Shown here in pieces: positions 26,719 to 35,553 of a stretch of 64,000 nt of DNA. The notes beneath the pieces are model-generated. The model did no database searches. It was given only the letters and a program-made list of their open reading frames with translations, and was not told the origin of the DNA. A program made the translations under genes and the position numbers. Source of the stretch: Kallipyga gabonensis (GTDB lineage Bacteria > Bacillota > Clostridia > Tissierellales > Peptoniphilaceae); assembly GCF_001286805.1 (NCBI RefSeq), contig NZ_CXYV01000002.1:744001-808000 (forward strand), given 5' to 3'. The stretch's first letter is position 1, and every line of letters starts with the position of its first letter.

Positions 26719-26747
26719 TGTACAAACGTTTTTTTTTGCTATATTAT
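26719..26747 (+). promoter_or_regulatory. Promoter of copy 2
   Basis: TGTACA (26719-26724), 17-base spacer with a T run, TATTAT (26742-26747). The context TACAAACGTTTTTT and TTAACCAAC is shared with 23390-23427. Confidence 0.65.
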
Positions 26748-26784
26748 TATCTTAACCAACGTAGTAATCGATAGGAGGCCTTTT

Positions 26785-27186
26785 ATGAAGCAGTCCGTGT
26801 CCGCTAGCAAGTGTATTTGGATCGCCATCATTGCCTTTGCCCTGGGTGCGGGTCTCATTTTTCTTATCAAACCTGCGGAAAAGGCTCCGGATCCCACCGG
26901 CCTTTACCAACAAAGAAGACCGGATTTGATGCCGGATGAGCCCGGAGTTCAGATGGTTATCGATAAGGGGAAATTCATCTATGGCACGCAAACAGAGATT
27001 TGGTATGAGGGAACGGTAGAAAATAGGGATGAAAATAGTTGGACCTTGGTTAGTCCATCGAAAACTTTCCTCCTGATTCAATCGGGAGATTGGGGATACT
27101 TAATCGGCGACGAAAAGACCTATAATCTCTATCATCCGAATAATGACGTGACGTATGTTGGGACCTGGAATAAGCATATTGAATAG
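26785..27186 (+). CDS. Small membrane-anchored protein, copy 2
   Basis: A 133-residue paralog of the gene at 24208, with the same N-terminal helix (KCIWIAIIAFALGAGLIFLI) and the same C-terminal YVGTWNKHIE. TAGGAGG at 26772-26778 lies at a good distance before ATG 26785, and the promoter is intact, so this is the better expressed copy. The first ~90 bases are almost identical to copy 1 and the rest has diverged, as after gene conversion or a recent duplication. The exported domain has no known motif. Confidence 0.75.
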   Translation: MKQSVSASKCIWIAIIAFALGAGLIFLIKPAEKAPDPTGLYQQRRPDLMPDEPGVQMVIDKGKFIYGTQTEIWYEGTVENRDENSWTLVSPSKTFLLIQSGDWGYLIGDEKTYNLYHPNNDVTYVGTWNKHIE

Positions 27187-27238
27187 CTGATCATTTAATG
27201 AATAGAATCGTTAAAAGAAATTTTGTAGGTTTGTAAAT

Positions 27239-27529
27239 GATGTGAGACCAAAAAAGTAAGTTGAGATCTCCTGTGCGCTATCCCAATTACTGGCGAGCTA
27301 GCCCGCCAGTAATTGGGCTCTTTTTTCCATAGGAGTTAGCCATTTCGGCTGGCTTCATCGATGATGGTGTATTGAAAAAACGGTCGGGCATTTTCCCCAC
27401 GTAACTAGCTTTTGAACACTTGTAGCGTCGAATAACGAAGTTGACATAGAGAGAATCCTTTCTTTGTTTGCTTTTCACTTTCATTGTACAGGATTTCTCT
27501 CTATTTTTTTTTCTTCTTGGTCTCACATC
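27239..27529. repeat. Inverted-repeat-bounded element, possible MITE or IS remnant
   Basis: GATGTGAGACCAAAAAAG at 27239 and its inverted counterpart ending at 27529 (first 13 bases identical) bound 291 bp. The minus strand has a short open frame (KMPDRFFNTPSSMKPAEMAN) faintly like IS66-type transposase middle regions. It also holds the hairpin at 27282. I see no other gene between 27187 and 27660. Confidence 0.5.
27282..27324 (+). terminator. Perfect 14-bp hairpin terminator
   Basis: CCCAATTACTGGCG (27282-27295) and CGCCAGTAATTGGG (27304-27317), followed by CTCTTTTTT. It would end transcription from copy 2. Confidence 0.85.
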
Positions 27530-27660
27530 GATTGTATCTCTTCATTTGGGAAACCCCTTGGCACGCGAAGGCATCAACAAACAAGGCGTGAATATGATAT
27601 AATTCATTCGAATAGTTTACTTTTCCAACGAAGGAAAACGATTCGAAAAAAGGAGGATTT

Positions 27661-28995
27661 ATGTTTAAGAAACTAACGGCACTATTATTGGCCGGGGTGA
27701 TGACCCTATCTCTTGCCGCTTGCGGCGAAAAGAAACCGAGTGAAACGTCTGGTACGGAGGGGCCTGCTGAAGGTTTGAAAGGCGCCATCAGTGTTCAGGC
27801 GGAGACAAAGTGGATACCTTATTATGAGGCCGCGATCGAGCGCTTGAAAAAGAATAATCCGGAAGCAGAAGTTACGATTGTCGAGAAAAGTGCCTTTGAT
27901 CACTTGGATGCCTTGGATCAAACGGGGCCAGAGAACAAGGATATTGCCGATGTCTTTGCCATTCCCGCGGACCGTCTCTATGGCCTGGTTGACAATGAGA
28001 ACCTGGCGGCCGTTGATGCGGAATCCTTAGCAAAAACCGTTGGGGGCTGGGCAGACCTTGAGGCCTTCAAACAAGGCTTAGGCGGCAACTTCAAAATCGA
28101 TAAGGAATATTTTGCCTTCCCCATGAACATTGAATGCCTGATTGCCTTCAAACAGAAGGCCAATGCGAAGACCCAGGGAATCGATTTGTCGAAGCCAATT
28201 GACATCAGCGCCGAAACAGGAAAAACTGTTTTAGTGCCGGCCCATGATGCCTGGTACGGGGTGGCACTTTTGAATGCTGGCGGCATCGATCTATTGGCAA
28301 AAAAAGAGGATGGCTCGCTCTATAGTGATTTAACCACGGAGTGGTCTGAACTGGACGCTGAAAAAAAGGCCGTCATCGAGGCCCTGTATGATTACTGGAA
28401 GGCCAATGCTGAGAATAACACCTCCCTCTTTGATAAGAAGGCAGGATACGCCTATACTGACTCCGCCTTCAAGACCGGAGAGAGCGGTGTTGTCCGTCTG
28501 GGCGGCCCTTGGGATTACGACGGCATTGCCAAAGTTGCTGGCGAAGAAAACCTGGAGTTAGGTTCGCTTGAAGACATTACTGTTGCTGGAAAACCGCTGG
28601 TTCACTGGAAAGGCGGCTGGGGTTATGCGATCAACGTCCGCGATGAAGGCGACCAGGACAAGATGGCCCTGGCCCATGCTTTGATTGCTGAGTTGGCCAA
28701 TCCGGAATTTTTCGAAGATTTCTTTAAGGCAACCGGTAAAATCATGGAACAAGTGCCGGCAGATAAGTATGAAGGCTCTGGACTGAGCGAGGTTGAAAAA
28801 TCAACCATTGTCAACGTCATCAATTCTTATACGAATGCGGTTAGCCGGCCTCTCTTCACGGAATACGGCAAAGTATGGGACAGCTGGCAAAATGCTGTTC
28901 TTTCATGGAATTCTGTAAAACCGGCATCGGCGGAGGATGCCTATAAGGAACTGAAGTCCTCCTTCGATTCGATGATGAGCAGCTTTTCGAAATAG
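27661..28995 (+). CDS. malE: Maltodextrin ABC transporter binding lipoprotein
   Basis: A 444-residue extracellular solute-binding protein (family 1). The lipoprotein signal MFKKLTALLLAGVMTLSLAAC places the lipid anchor at the cysteine. AAAGGAGG precedes the ATG, and a TATAAT lies at 27598-27603. It is followed by two MalFG-type permeases, a MalK-type ATPase and a 4-alpha-glucanotransferase, so its ligand is most likely maltodextrin. A perfect 12-bp hairpin just after the stop may protect this mRNA so that the binding protein is made in excess over the permeases. Confidence 0.88.
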   Translation: MFKKLTALLLAGVMTLSLAACGEKKPSETSGTEGPAEGLKGAISVQAETKWIPYYEAAIERLKKNNPEAEVTIVEKSAFDHLDALDQTGPENKDIADVFAIPADRLYGLVDNENLAAVDAESLAKTVGGWADLEAFKQGLGGNFKIDKEYFAFPMNIECLIAFKQKANAKTQGIDLSKPIDISAETGKTVLVPAHDAWYGVALLNAGGIDLLAKKEDGSLYSDLTTEWSELDAEKKAVIEALYDYWKANAENNTSLFDKKAGYAYTDSAFKTGESGVVRLGGPWDYDGIAKVAGEENLELGSLEDITVAGKPLVHWKGGWGYAINVRDEGDQDKMALAHALIAELANPEFFEDFFKATGKIMEQVPADKYEGSGLSEVEKSTIVNVINSYTNAVSRPLFTEYGKVWDSWQNAVLSWNSVKPASAEDAYKELKSSFDSMMSSFSK

Positions 28996-29017
28996 TATCA
29001 ATAAAGATGGATTGCAG

Positions 29018-29044
29018 CGGAGGATTGCCCTAGGCAATCCTCCG
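29018..29044 (+). promoter_or_regulatory. Hairpin after the binding-protein gene
   Basis: CGGAGGATTGCC, 3-base loop, GGCAATCCTCCG. It has no T run, so it is more likely an mRNA 3'-protecting or partial-termination stem than a full terminator. Confidence 0.7.
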
Positions 29045-29134
29045 TTCTACCATATCCCTTTGGTGGTGTGTCAAAAAGGGCGGGCCTTCTAGTGCTGGAT
29101 CCGCCGAGCGGAGGGAAGTCTGGAAGGAGTTTTA

Positions 29135-29560
29135 ATGTTTCAGCAAAAGCGTCTGTCTCGTAAAATGGTTTATGCCGTTTTAGGCTTGGTGGCTGTGCTG
29201 GTTTTGGTCCTTTGTCTGGAGGCACTTATTTTAACCAAAGACCGGGCCCTCTTTGAGGCTTGGCGTGAGAAGGTTTCTACGGAGCTGACCATTTCAGACT
29301 ACGCTGCCCTACAAGTGATGCAGCTCTTGCAGGCCGTTTTGATTCCGGCGGGTTATGCCTTACACCTTTTCTTCGCCCAGCGTAAGGCAGGCTTACTTAA
29401 GATCGCCTACTGGGTGTGGGGATTGCTTTTATTTTATGCCTTCATTATGCAGATTCTTCAGTTTCAAATGGGCAATCTTTTTTGGTGGATCCGCTGTTTT
29501 TTATTTTTCGCACTCTTTATTTTACATGCCAATCTCAGTTATGGCGTCAAGGCGCCATAG
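29135..29560 (+). CDS. Membrane protein of unknown function in the maltodextrin operon
   Basis: A 141-residue protein with about four hydrophobic segments (VYAVLGLVAVLVLVLCLEAL, an amphipathic region near LQVMQLLQAVLIPAGYAL, IAYWVWGLLLFYAFIMQIL, WWIRCFLFFALFILHA). It lies between the binding protein and the permease genes with AAGGAG before the ATG. No family is recognised. Its place suggests an accessory part of the uptake system, perhaps helping the unusual MalF-type subunit that follows. Confidence 0.6.
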   Translation: MFQQKRLSRKMVYAVLGLVAVLVLVLCLEALILTKDRALFEAWREKVSTELTISDYAALQVMQLLQAVLIPAGYALHLFFAQRKAGLLKIAYWVWGLLLFYAFIMQILQFQMGNLFWWIRCFLFFALFILHANLSYGVKAP

Positions 29561-29655
29561 AAGAGGGGATAATCAGACAAGCCGCCCCTTAAAGGCGACA
29601 AGCGTATGGGCATCGTTGCCGTATCGCATCGTCAGTCGGACGGAAAGGAGTTTTT

Positions 29656-31701
29656 ATGAAGTACCCCGTTGTCCTTCAGGACCGCGTGGGGCGAGAATAT
29701 CCACGCAAGAACCGCTATTTAGCGGAGCTGGCCCTAGCACAGCAGGAGGGGGATTCAGCAAAAGAGCAGGCGCTTTTGCAGGGCAAGGGGACCCACCCCT
29801 ACATCCAAAAGCTGCGTGCCTATGAGTCGTCCGAAAAAAAGTTTCTTGAACAATTAAAAGCGGAGGAACCGGCGGCAGAAAAGCAGATCGACGACACGGA
29901 TAAAAAGCTGCGCACTTATATGATGGAACTCTTCCGTGCCGAAAAGCAGGTTGAGTTTTATAAGGACTACGTCGATTTGTCCTATGATGCCGAGATGGCT
30001 TACCGGATTGCACAAAAAAAAGTGGACTACCTGCCCGCCATAATCGTTGATTACCGCCTCCTCCTCCTTGACCTGGCTTATGCCCGTCAGGAAAAAACCA
30101 ATCCCCAAGAAGAAGCTGCCTATCAAAAAGAGCTGGCAGACTATAAGGAAAGCCGAAAAAAGGTCTATGATGCGCGCATGGCCCAGCTTCGAGAGTCCTA
30201 TAAAAGCGGCAATATTTCGCGTACCGCTTTTGAAAATGAACGGAGAATTACGCGCAAGGAATACCAAGAGGACTTGGACCTAAAAGCCTATCGCTCGCCC
30301 GTCCGCTACCAACGTGATCTTATTCGAAACCTCAAGCACCACCTGAAAAATGACAACAAACAGCAAGAGGCGGTCTTAGAGGAAGAAATTTCCGCTGTAC
30401 GTCGCAGCACCCCTTCGGAAAATGAAAAATTATCCCTTTGGCGTTGTTATTTGTCCATTCCCTTCCCCGGACTTGGCCAGATTCTTAACGGTCAGGTCAA
30501 AAAGGGCCTCCTTTGTCTTCTTGGTGCCCTCTTTATTTATCTCATTGCCATTCCTTACGCCTTAGGCTATGGCAATTATCAGGGCGACGGCATTGCCGGC
30601 TTGATTACTTTGGCCCAGGATGGAAGGCGGGTCGATCGTTCCTTGATTTTCATGATTGAAGGACTCATATCCATTCTTTTCCTCTTTCTATCGGTCGTGA
30701 TTATCGTTTTGGCCTATCGTGATGCCCGTCAGGTGGAAAAAGATGAGCGTATTGGCATTCGCCCCAATCTTTGGTTTGAGACCAAGCGGGAAATCAGCGA
30801 ACATGGCTTCCCCTACTTCGTGAACATTCCTGCCATCTTATTGATCCTTTTCATCACCCTGGTCCCCATTTTCACCGCTGTCCTCCTGTCCTTTACGGGC
30901 ATGGACCCCGATCATCAGTCCAAATTCGGCTGGGTCGGCTTGCAAAATTACGCCACCATCGTCAAGGCCCAGGGACTCCAAGGCTCCCTTTTCTGGCGCA
31001 TTTTAGTCTGGACAGTGATCTGGACCCTCGGTGCCACCACCCTGGCAATTGCTATCGGCATGGGGCTGGCGATTTTAGTCAACGGCGAGCATATCCGCGG
31101 GAAGCGTTTTTTCCGTACGGTCTACATTTTGCCATGGGCGGTTCCGGCTTTTATTACCATCATGTTCTTCTCGGTCATGCTAGCCCCCAATGGCTTTTTG
31201 AGCGACCTTATTTCAAATCTCGCAGGCACAACCGTCAATGTCAAAAACGATACCACCTTGACACGAACGGCCCTCATCCTCATTCAGGGTTGGTGTGGAA
31301 ATGCCTATGTCTTTTTGCTGGCCACCGGTGTTTTGCAGTCGATCCCCAATGACCTCTACGAGGCGGCGGAGATGGACGGCGCCAATGGACGCCAAAAGCT
31401 ACTCAATATTACACTTCCCATGCTGCTTTTCCAGACGGCGCCCATCCTGGTTGGCCAATACACCTTCAATTTCAACAACTACACCATTATTGATTTGTTT
31501 AATCAGGGCGGGCCTTTCAATCCGAGCCGCTACGGGAACTTGGCCGGCTCCAGTGACCTCCTGATTTCCTATATCTTCAAATTAACCATGGATAACCAAT
31601 ACCAGGCCTTCGGCGCCGCGATTTCAGTACTGATTTCTCTGGCGCTCATTGTTATTGCTTTTATGGGCTATCGTCGAACGGCTGCTTTTAAGGAGGACTG
31701 A
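29656..31701 (+). CDS. malF: MalF-type permease with long N-terminal coiled region
   Basis: 681 residues. Residues 1 to about 255 are highly charged and helical, with a coiled-coil look (QLKAEEPAAEKQIDDTDKKL, KELADYKESRKKVYDARMAQ). Residues about 262-300 hold a hydrophobic hairpin starting PFPGLGQILNGQVKKGLLCL, like small TM2-type modules, and another helix lies near 340. From about 385 the protein is a standard sugar ABC permease with the ATPase-contact motif EAAEMDGANGRQKLLNITLP (about 570-589). Ordinary MalF homologues lack the first ~370 residues. The extension may bind the ATPase, the cell wall or a regulator. GGAAAGGAG precedes ATG 29656. Confidence 0.88.
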   Translation: MKYPVVLQDRVGREYPRKNRYLAELALAQQEGDSAKEQALLQGKGTHPYIQKLRAYESSEKKFLEQLKAEEPAAEKQIDDTDKKLRTYMMELFRAEKQVEFYKDYVDLSYDAEMAYRIAQKKVDYLPAIIVDYRLLLLDLAYARQEKTNPQEEAAYQKELADYKESRKKVYDARMAQLRESYKSGNISRTAFENERRITRKEYQEDLDLKAYRSPVRYQRDLIRNLKHHLKNDNKQQEAVLEEEISAVRRSTPSENEKLSLWRCYLSIPFPGLGQILNGQVKKGLLCLLGALFIYLIAIPYALGYGNYQGDGIAGLITLAQDGRRVDRSLIFMIEGLISILFLFLSVVIIVLAYRDARQVEKDERIGIRPNLWFETKREISEHGFPYFVNIPAILLILFITLVPIFTAVLLSFTGMDPDHQSKFGWVGLQNYATIVKAQGLQGSLFWRILVWTVIWTLGATTLAIAIGMGLAILVNGEHIRGKRFFRTVYILPWAVPAFITIMFFSVMLAPNGFLSDLISNLAGTTVNVKNDTTLTRTALILIQGWCGNAYVFLLATGVLQSIPNDLYEAAEMDGANGRQKLLNITLPMLLFQTAPILVGQYTFNFNNYTIIDLFNQGGPFNPSRYGNLAGSSDLLISYIFKLTMDNQYQAFGAAISVLISLALIVIAFMGYRRTAAFKED

Positions 31702-31702
31702 T

Positions 31703-32596
31703 ATGAAAAAGAAGAAAAAGACCTCCGGACTTTACCTCAAGGATCAGCAGCCCTTAACCGGGGCAGGGAAAGTGGGTGTTGCCATCACCTATGCGATTTT
31801 AATCTTGTGGAGTTTCATCGTTTTATGGCCGATCCTACAGATTCTTCTGGCTTCCTTCAATGGGGCTCAGGGGAAATACCTGATTTTAAATGGCGCTTAT
31901 GAGTTTTCACTGGATAATTTTCGAGAATTATTCAGTGACACCTATTTCCTCTTATGGCTGAAAAATACGATTTTTATCGGCCTGGCCTCAGCGATTATCC
32001 AAACTTTAGTGGTCGCCTTTACCGGCTATGCCTATTCGCGTTTCCGCTTTAAGTACAAAAAAGGCTCACTTTTGGCCATCCTCTTGATCCAGGTCGTTCC
32101 GACCTTTGCCGGAATCACGGCCTACTTTACCCTCCACCAGATCATTTCCGGAGTCATCCCAGCCTTCTCCAGACAGATGCTCTTGGTCTTGATCTATTCG
32201 GCCGGCGGCATTGCCAACAACACCTTGATTCTCAAGGGCTACATTGACTCCATTTCCTCGGAGCTCGATGAGGCCGCCCGTATCGATGGCTGCTCCAACT
32301 TCCAGGTTTTCCGCATGATTATTATGCCCATTGTCCGTCCCATGTTGGCCATTATCGCTCTATGGGCCTTCATCGCTCCCTTTACGGACTACATGCTGCC
32401 GAAGGTTTTGCTCACCAGTCCACAGGAGTACACTTTAGCGACGGGTCTGCAGACGTTAATTGCGGACACGCGGACCATGCGTCAGCCTCTCTTTGCTGCC
32501 GGAGGCTTGCTGACAGCACTTCCCATCGTGATACTCTTTACCGCCCTGCAAAAACAGTTGGTGTCGGGTCTGTCTTCGGGCTCTGTGAAAGGATAA
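31703..32596 (+). CDS. malG: MalG-type maltodextrin permease
   Basis: 297 residues, six predicted membrane helices, and the ATPase-contact loop EAARIDGCSNFQVFRMIIMP near residues 190-210. The start at ATG 31703 follows AAGGAGG, which lies in the end of the malF gene; it begins one base after the malF stop. It forms the membrane channel with the MalF-type subunit. It is a normal family member except for a very lysine-rich start (MKKKKKTSG). Confidence 0.92.
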   Translation: MKKKKKTSGLYLKDQQPLTGAGKVGVAITYAILILWSFIVLWPILQILLASFNGAQGKYLILNGAYEFSLDNFRELFSDTYFLLWLKNTIFIGLASAIIQTLVVAFTGYAYSRFRFKYKKGSLLAILLIQVVPTFAGITAYFTLHQIISGVIPAFSRQMLLVLIYSAGGIANNTLILKGYIDSISSELDEAARIDGCSNFQVFRMIIMPIVRPMLAIIALWAFIAPFTDYMLPKVLLTSPQEYTLATGLQTLIADTRTMRQPLFAAGGLLTALPIVILFTALQKQLVSGLSSGSVKG

Positions 32597-32600
32597 TAGT

Positions 32601-33686
32601 ATGCAAGTCAAATTAGAAAATATCGGGAAAAAATATGAGGGACGCGAAGAATTCACCCTCCGTCATATCAATTTGGATATCAAGAGCCAAGACTTCTGCG
32701 TCATCCTCGGTCCTTCCGGCTGCGGGAAAAGTACCCTGCTTCGTATGATTGCGGGACTTAACTCCATTACAGAAGGCGAGCTCATCTTCGGCGACCGTTT
32801 GGTGAATAATGTTCCACCCAAGGATAGGGATATCGCCATGGTCTTCCAAAGCTACGCCCTCTATCCCCATATGACGGTCTATGACAACATGGCTTTTTCT
32901 TTGAAAATGCGCAAAGAACGCAAGGGTATCATCGACAAGCGGGTCAAAGATGCAGCCAAACTGCTGCAAATCGAGAACTATCTTTATTCCCGCCCTTCGG
33001 ATATTTCCGGCGGTCAGCGTCAACGTGTAGCACTGGGGCGTGCCATCGTTCGAAAGCCCAGCATCTTCCTTATGGACGAACCCCTCTCCAACCTGGATGC
33101 GAAGTTACGCGAGCATATGCGGGTTGAGCTGGTGCGTATCCATCAACAGATGAAAACGACCACGATTTATGTCACCCACGATCAAACGGAAGCCATGACC
33201 ATGGCCACCAAGATTGTCCTCCTGGATAAGGGACAAATTCAGCAGGCGGGGGCACCGGATGAGTTTTATAACCTGCCCGCCAACACCTTTGTGGCGCAGT
33301 TTATCGGCTCGCCGACCATGAACCTGCTTGAAGGGAAGATGGTCAATGGTGTTTTTGTGACAGACAACAACGAAGTGAGGATTGAACCCAGCGCTAAGGA
33401 TAGTGAGCGGCTCCGCCCCTATGAAGGGAAAAAAGTGATTGCTGGGATTCGCTCTGAGCGCTTTTTGCGTAAGGAAAGTACCGATAAAAACCATTTTATC
33501 TCCCACGTGGATGTCATCGAAAACCTGGGCAAAGAGCAGTCCCTTTTCGTCAAATTGCCCAGCGGAAAAGATTTGGTCATGACCATGCCGGGACACTACC
33601 GTTTTGCCCAGGGAGAGGAAGAGGAATTTGCCTTTGACAATGAGGCAATGCATTACTTCGATGGCGAAAGCAAGGAGCGGATTTGA
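32601..33686 (+). CDS. malK: MalK/MsmK-type sugar ABC transporter ATPase
   Basis: 361 residues: Walker A GPSGCGKST (37-45), signature ISGGQRQRVALGRAI, Walker B FLMDEPLSNLDAKL and switch HDQTEAMT, followed by a C-terminal TOBE/OB-type regulatory domain with a PTMNLLEGKM start. It powers sugar uptake through the adjacent permeases. It starts 4 bases after malG, and its stop overlaps the frame of the next gene. The C-terminal domain allows control by the nutrient state or use by other sugar transporters, as in MsmK. Confidence 0.94.
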   Translation: MQVKLENIGKKYEGREEFTLRHINLDIKSQDFCVILGPSGCGKSTLLRMIAGLNSITEGELIFGDRLVNNVPPKDRDIAMVFQSYALYPHMTVYDNMAFSLKMRKERKGIIDKRVKDAAKLLQIENYLYSRPSDISGGQRQRVALGRAIVRKPSIFLMDEPLSNLDAKLREHMRVELVRIHQQMKTTTIYVTHDQTEAMTMATKIVLLDKGQIQQAGAPDEFYNLPANTFVAQFIGSPTMNLLEGKMVNGVFVTDNNEVRIEPSAKDSERLRPYEGKKVIAGIRSERFLRKESTDKNHFISHVDVIENLGKEQSLFVKLPSGKDLVMTMPGHYRFAQGEEEEFAFDNEAMHYFDGESKERI

Positions 33687-33709
33687 CCGCACCAGGGACA
33701 AGGAAAGCA

Positions 33710-35428
33710 ATGAAAAATAGGCATGAAGCAGAAAAAAAAGAGAGAAGCTTAAAGGAGGCCACCTCCATTGGGAAGGAGAAGAGCGTGCCGGCCGCCCTTT
33801 GGCCGGCGACCTCCTTCTCGCATCAGTCCCACACGCCGCTGGCCGCCGAACTTAAGCAGGTCGCCTACCCACGCGGCCTCGGCGTGATTTTACCCATTTT
33901 TTCCTTGCCGTCGCCTTATGGGATCGGCACCTTCGGCCAGTCGGCCTATCAATTCTGTGATTTTTTGGCAGAGGCCGGGGTCCGTTACTGGCAAGTCCTG
34001 CCCCTTGGGCCGACAAGCTATGGCGATTCTCCCTATCAAAGCTTTTCAAGCATTGCCGGCAATCCCTACTTTATTGACCTGGACTTTCTTTGCGCTGAGG
34101 GCCTTTTGAAGGTGGAGGAGCTGACCGCCATCAATTTTGGGGAAGAAGAAGAGTTTATTGACTACTCGCTTCTTTATAATCAGCGCTACCGCTTGCTGAA
34201 ACGCGCCTTTGAACGAGCACTGGGGGAAAGTGAACGGGTGCCGGCGCACCCATCCAAAGCCTTTCGCCAAGCTCACTTGCAAGGCGACTGGGGAAGCCGG
34301 GAAAGCTTGGTGACCTTCCGAAGGGAAAATAGGGACTGGATTGAGGACTATGCCCTCTTCCAGGCCTTGAAGGCGGAGCATTTTGATGTGGAATGGACGG
34401 AGTGGGCCGACGGCTACCGGGATCGTGATCCGCAAGCCCTGGCCGACTTTAGGGCTACGCATGAGAAGGCCATTCTCTTTCAGATTTTTATGCAATATCA
34501 CTTCTTCCGTCAATGGGACAGTCTGAGGGCCTATGCCCATAGTCTCGGGATCGCCTTTATTGGCGATATGCCCATCTATGTTGCCCATGATTCGGCGGAC
34601 ACCTGGGCGGCGCAAGATGAATTCTTGCTCGATGACCAGGGAAAGCCGCGCGTGGTCGCCGGGGCACCCCCCGACGTCTTCACCAAAGACGGCCAGCGTT
34701 GGGGCAACCCCATATATAACTGGGAAGTGATGCGCCAACGTAACTATGTCTTTTGGGTGAGGCGTTTTCGCGCCAATTTCAACCTCTACGACATCCTTCG
34801 CTTGGATCATTTTATTGGTTTTGAGCATTATTGGTCCGTGCCGGCAGATGAGGAAACGGCACGCCATGGTCAATGGGAACTCGGCCCCGGCTTTTCCCTT
34901 TTCAAAAAACTGGAGGAAGCCTTAGGTCCGCTGCCGATTTTGGTGGAGGACCTGGGCGTCCTCAGCCCAGAAGTCATCGCCCTGCGCGAACGCACCGGCT
35001 TTCCCGGCATGAGGCCCTTGCAGTTTGCCTTCGGTGGGGGGAGCGATTCGGACTACCTGCCCCACAACTTTGACCGCCGAACCAGCATCTATACCGGCAC
35101 CCATGATAGTGAACCGCTTCGCGCCTGGTGGGAAGGCTTGGATGCGCCAACCCGAAGGCTGGTAGCAGCGTATTTTTCGATTACCAGTGAGGACGAGGCA
35201 CACTGGGGACTCTTGCGCGGGGCTGCTGCCTCCGTGGCCGATCTCTGTATCTTTCAGATGCAGGATCTTCTCTGGACCGGTTCTTCCACCCGAACCAATC
35301 TGCCGGGTAGCCTGGGCGGCAATTGGAAATGGCGGCTTTGCCCCGACTACGCTTATCCAGCCTTAGTTGAGAAACTCCACAAACTGATTTACCTCTATGG
35401 ACGCGAACCCACTCCAAATCTTGATTGA
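33710..35428 (+). CDS. malQ: 4-alpha-glucanotransferase (amylomaltase)
   Basis: A GH77 enzyme that moves glucan segments between maltodextrins, releasing glucose. The conserved start GLGVILPIFSLPSPYGIGTF appears after about 50 extra residues. Catalytic elements are RLDHFIGFEHYW (nucleophile Asp), LVEDLGVLSPEV (acid/base Glu) and TGTHDSEP. The start is ATG 33710 with AAGGAAAGC; an earlier TTG 33683 overlaps the malK stop. 572 residues, against about 500 usually; the N-terminal extension is Lys/Ala/Ser-rich and probably disordered. It is the last gene of the operon and supplies cytoplasmic use of the imported dextrins. Confidence 0.93.
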   Translation: MKNRHEAEKKERSLKEATSIGKEKSVPAALWPATSFSHQSHTPLAAELKQVAYPRGLGVILPIFSLPSPYGIGTFGQSAYQFCDFLAEAGVRYWQVLPLGPTSYGDSPYQSFSSIAGNPYFIDLDFLCAEGLLKVEELTAINFGEEEEFIDYSLLYNQRYRLLKRAFERALGESERVPAHPSKAFRQAHLQGDWGSRESLVTFRRENRDWIEDYALFQALKAEHFDVEWTEWADGYRDRDPQALADFRATHEKAILFQIFMQYHFFRQWDSLRAYAHSLGIAFIGDMPIYVAHDSADTWAAQDEFLLDDQGKPRVVAGAPPDVFTKDGQRWGNPIYNWEVMRQRNYVFWVRRFRANFNLYDILRLDHFIGFEHYWSVPADEETARHGQWELGPGFSLFKKLEEALGPLPILVEDLGVLSPEVIALRERTGFPGMRPLQFAFGGGSDSDYLPHNFDRRTSIYTGTHDSEPLRAWWEGLDAPTRRLVAAYFSITSEDEAHWGLLRGAAASVADLCIFQMQDLLWTGSSTRTNLPGSLGGNWKWRLCPDYAYPALVEKLHKLIYLYGREPTPNLD

Positions 35429-35553
35429 AGGCAGGCCAAAAGGCTCCTCGGAAAATGCCGGAGATAGAGAAAAAACGCTATACTTTTCGGCAAAATGTGG
35501 TATGCTATCATCTATTGTTTTTTGATTTCATATTCCGGGAGGGGAGGGTAAAG

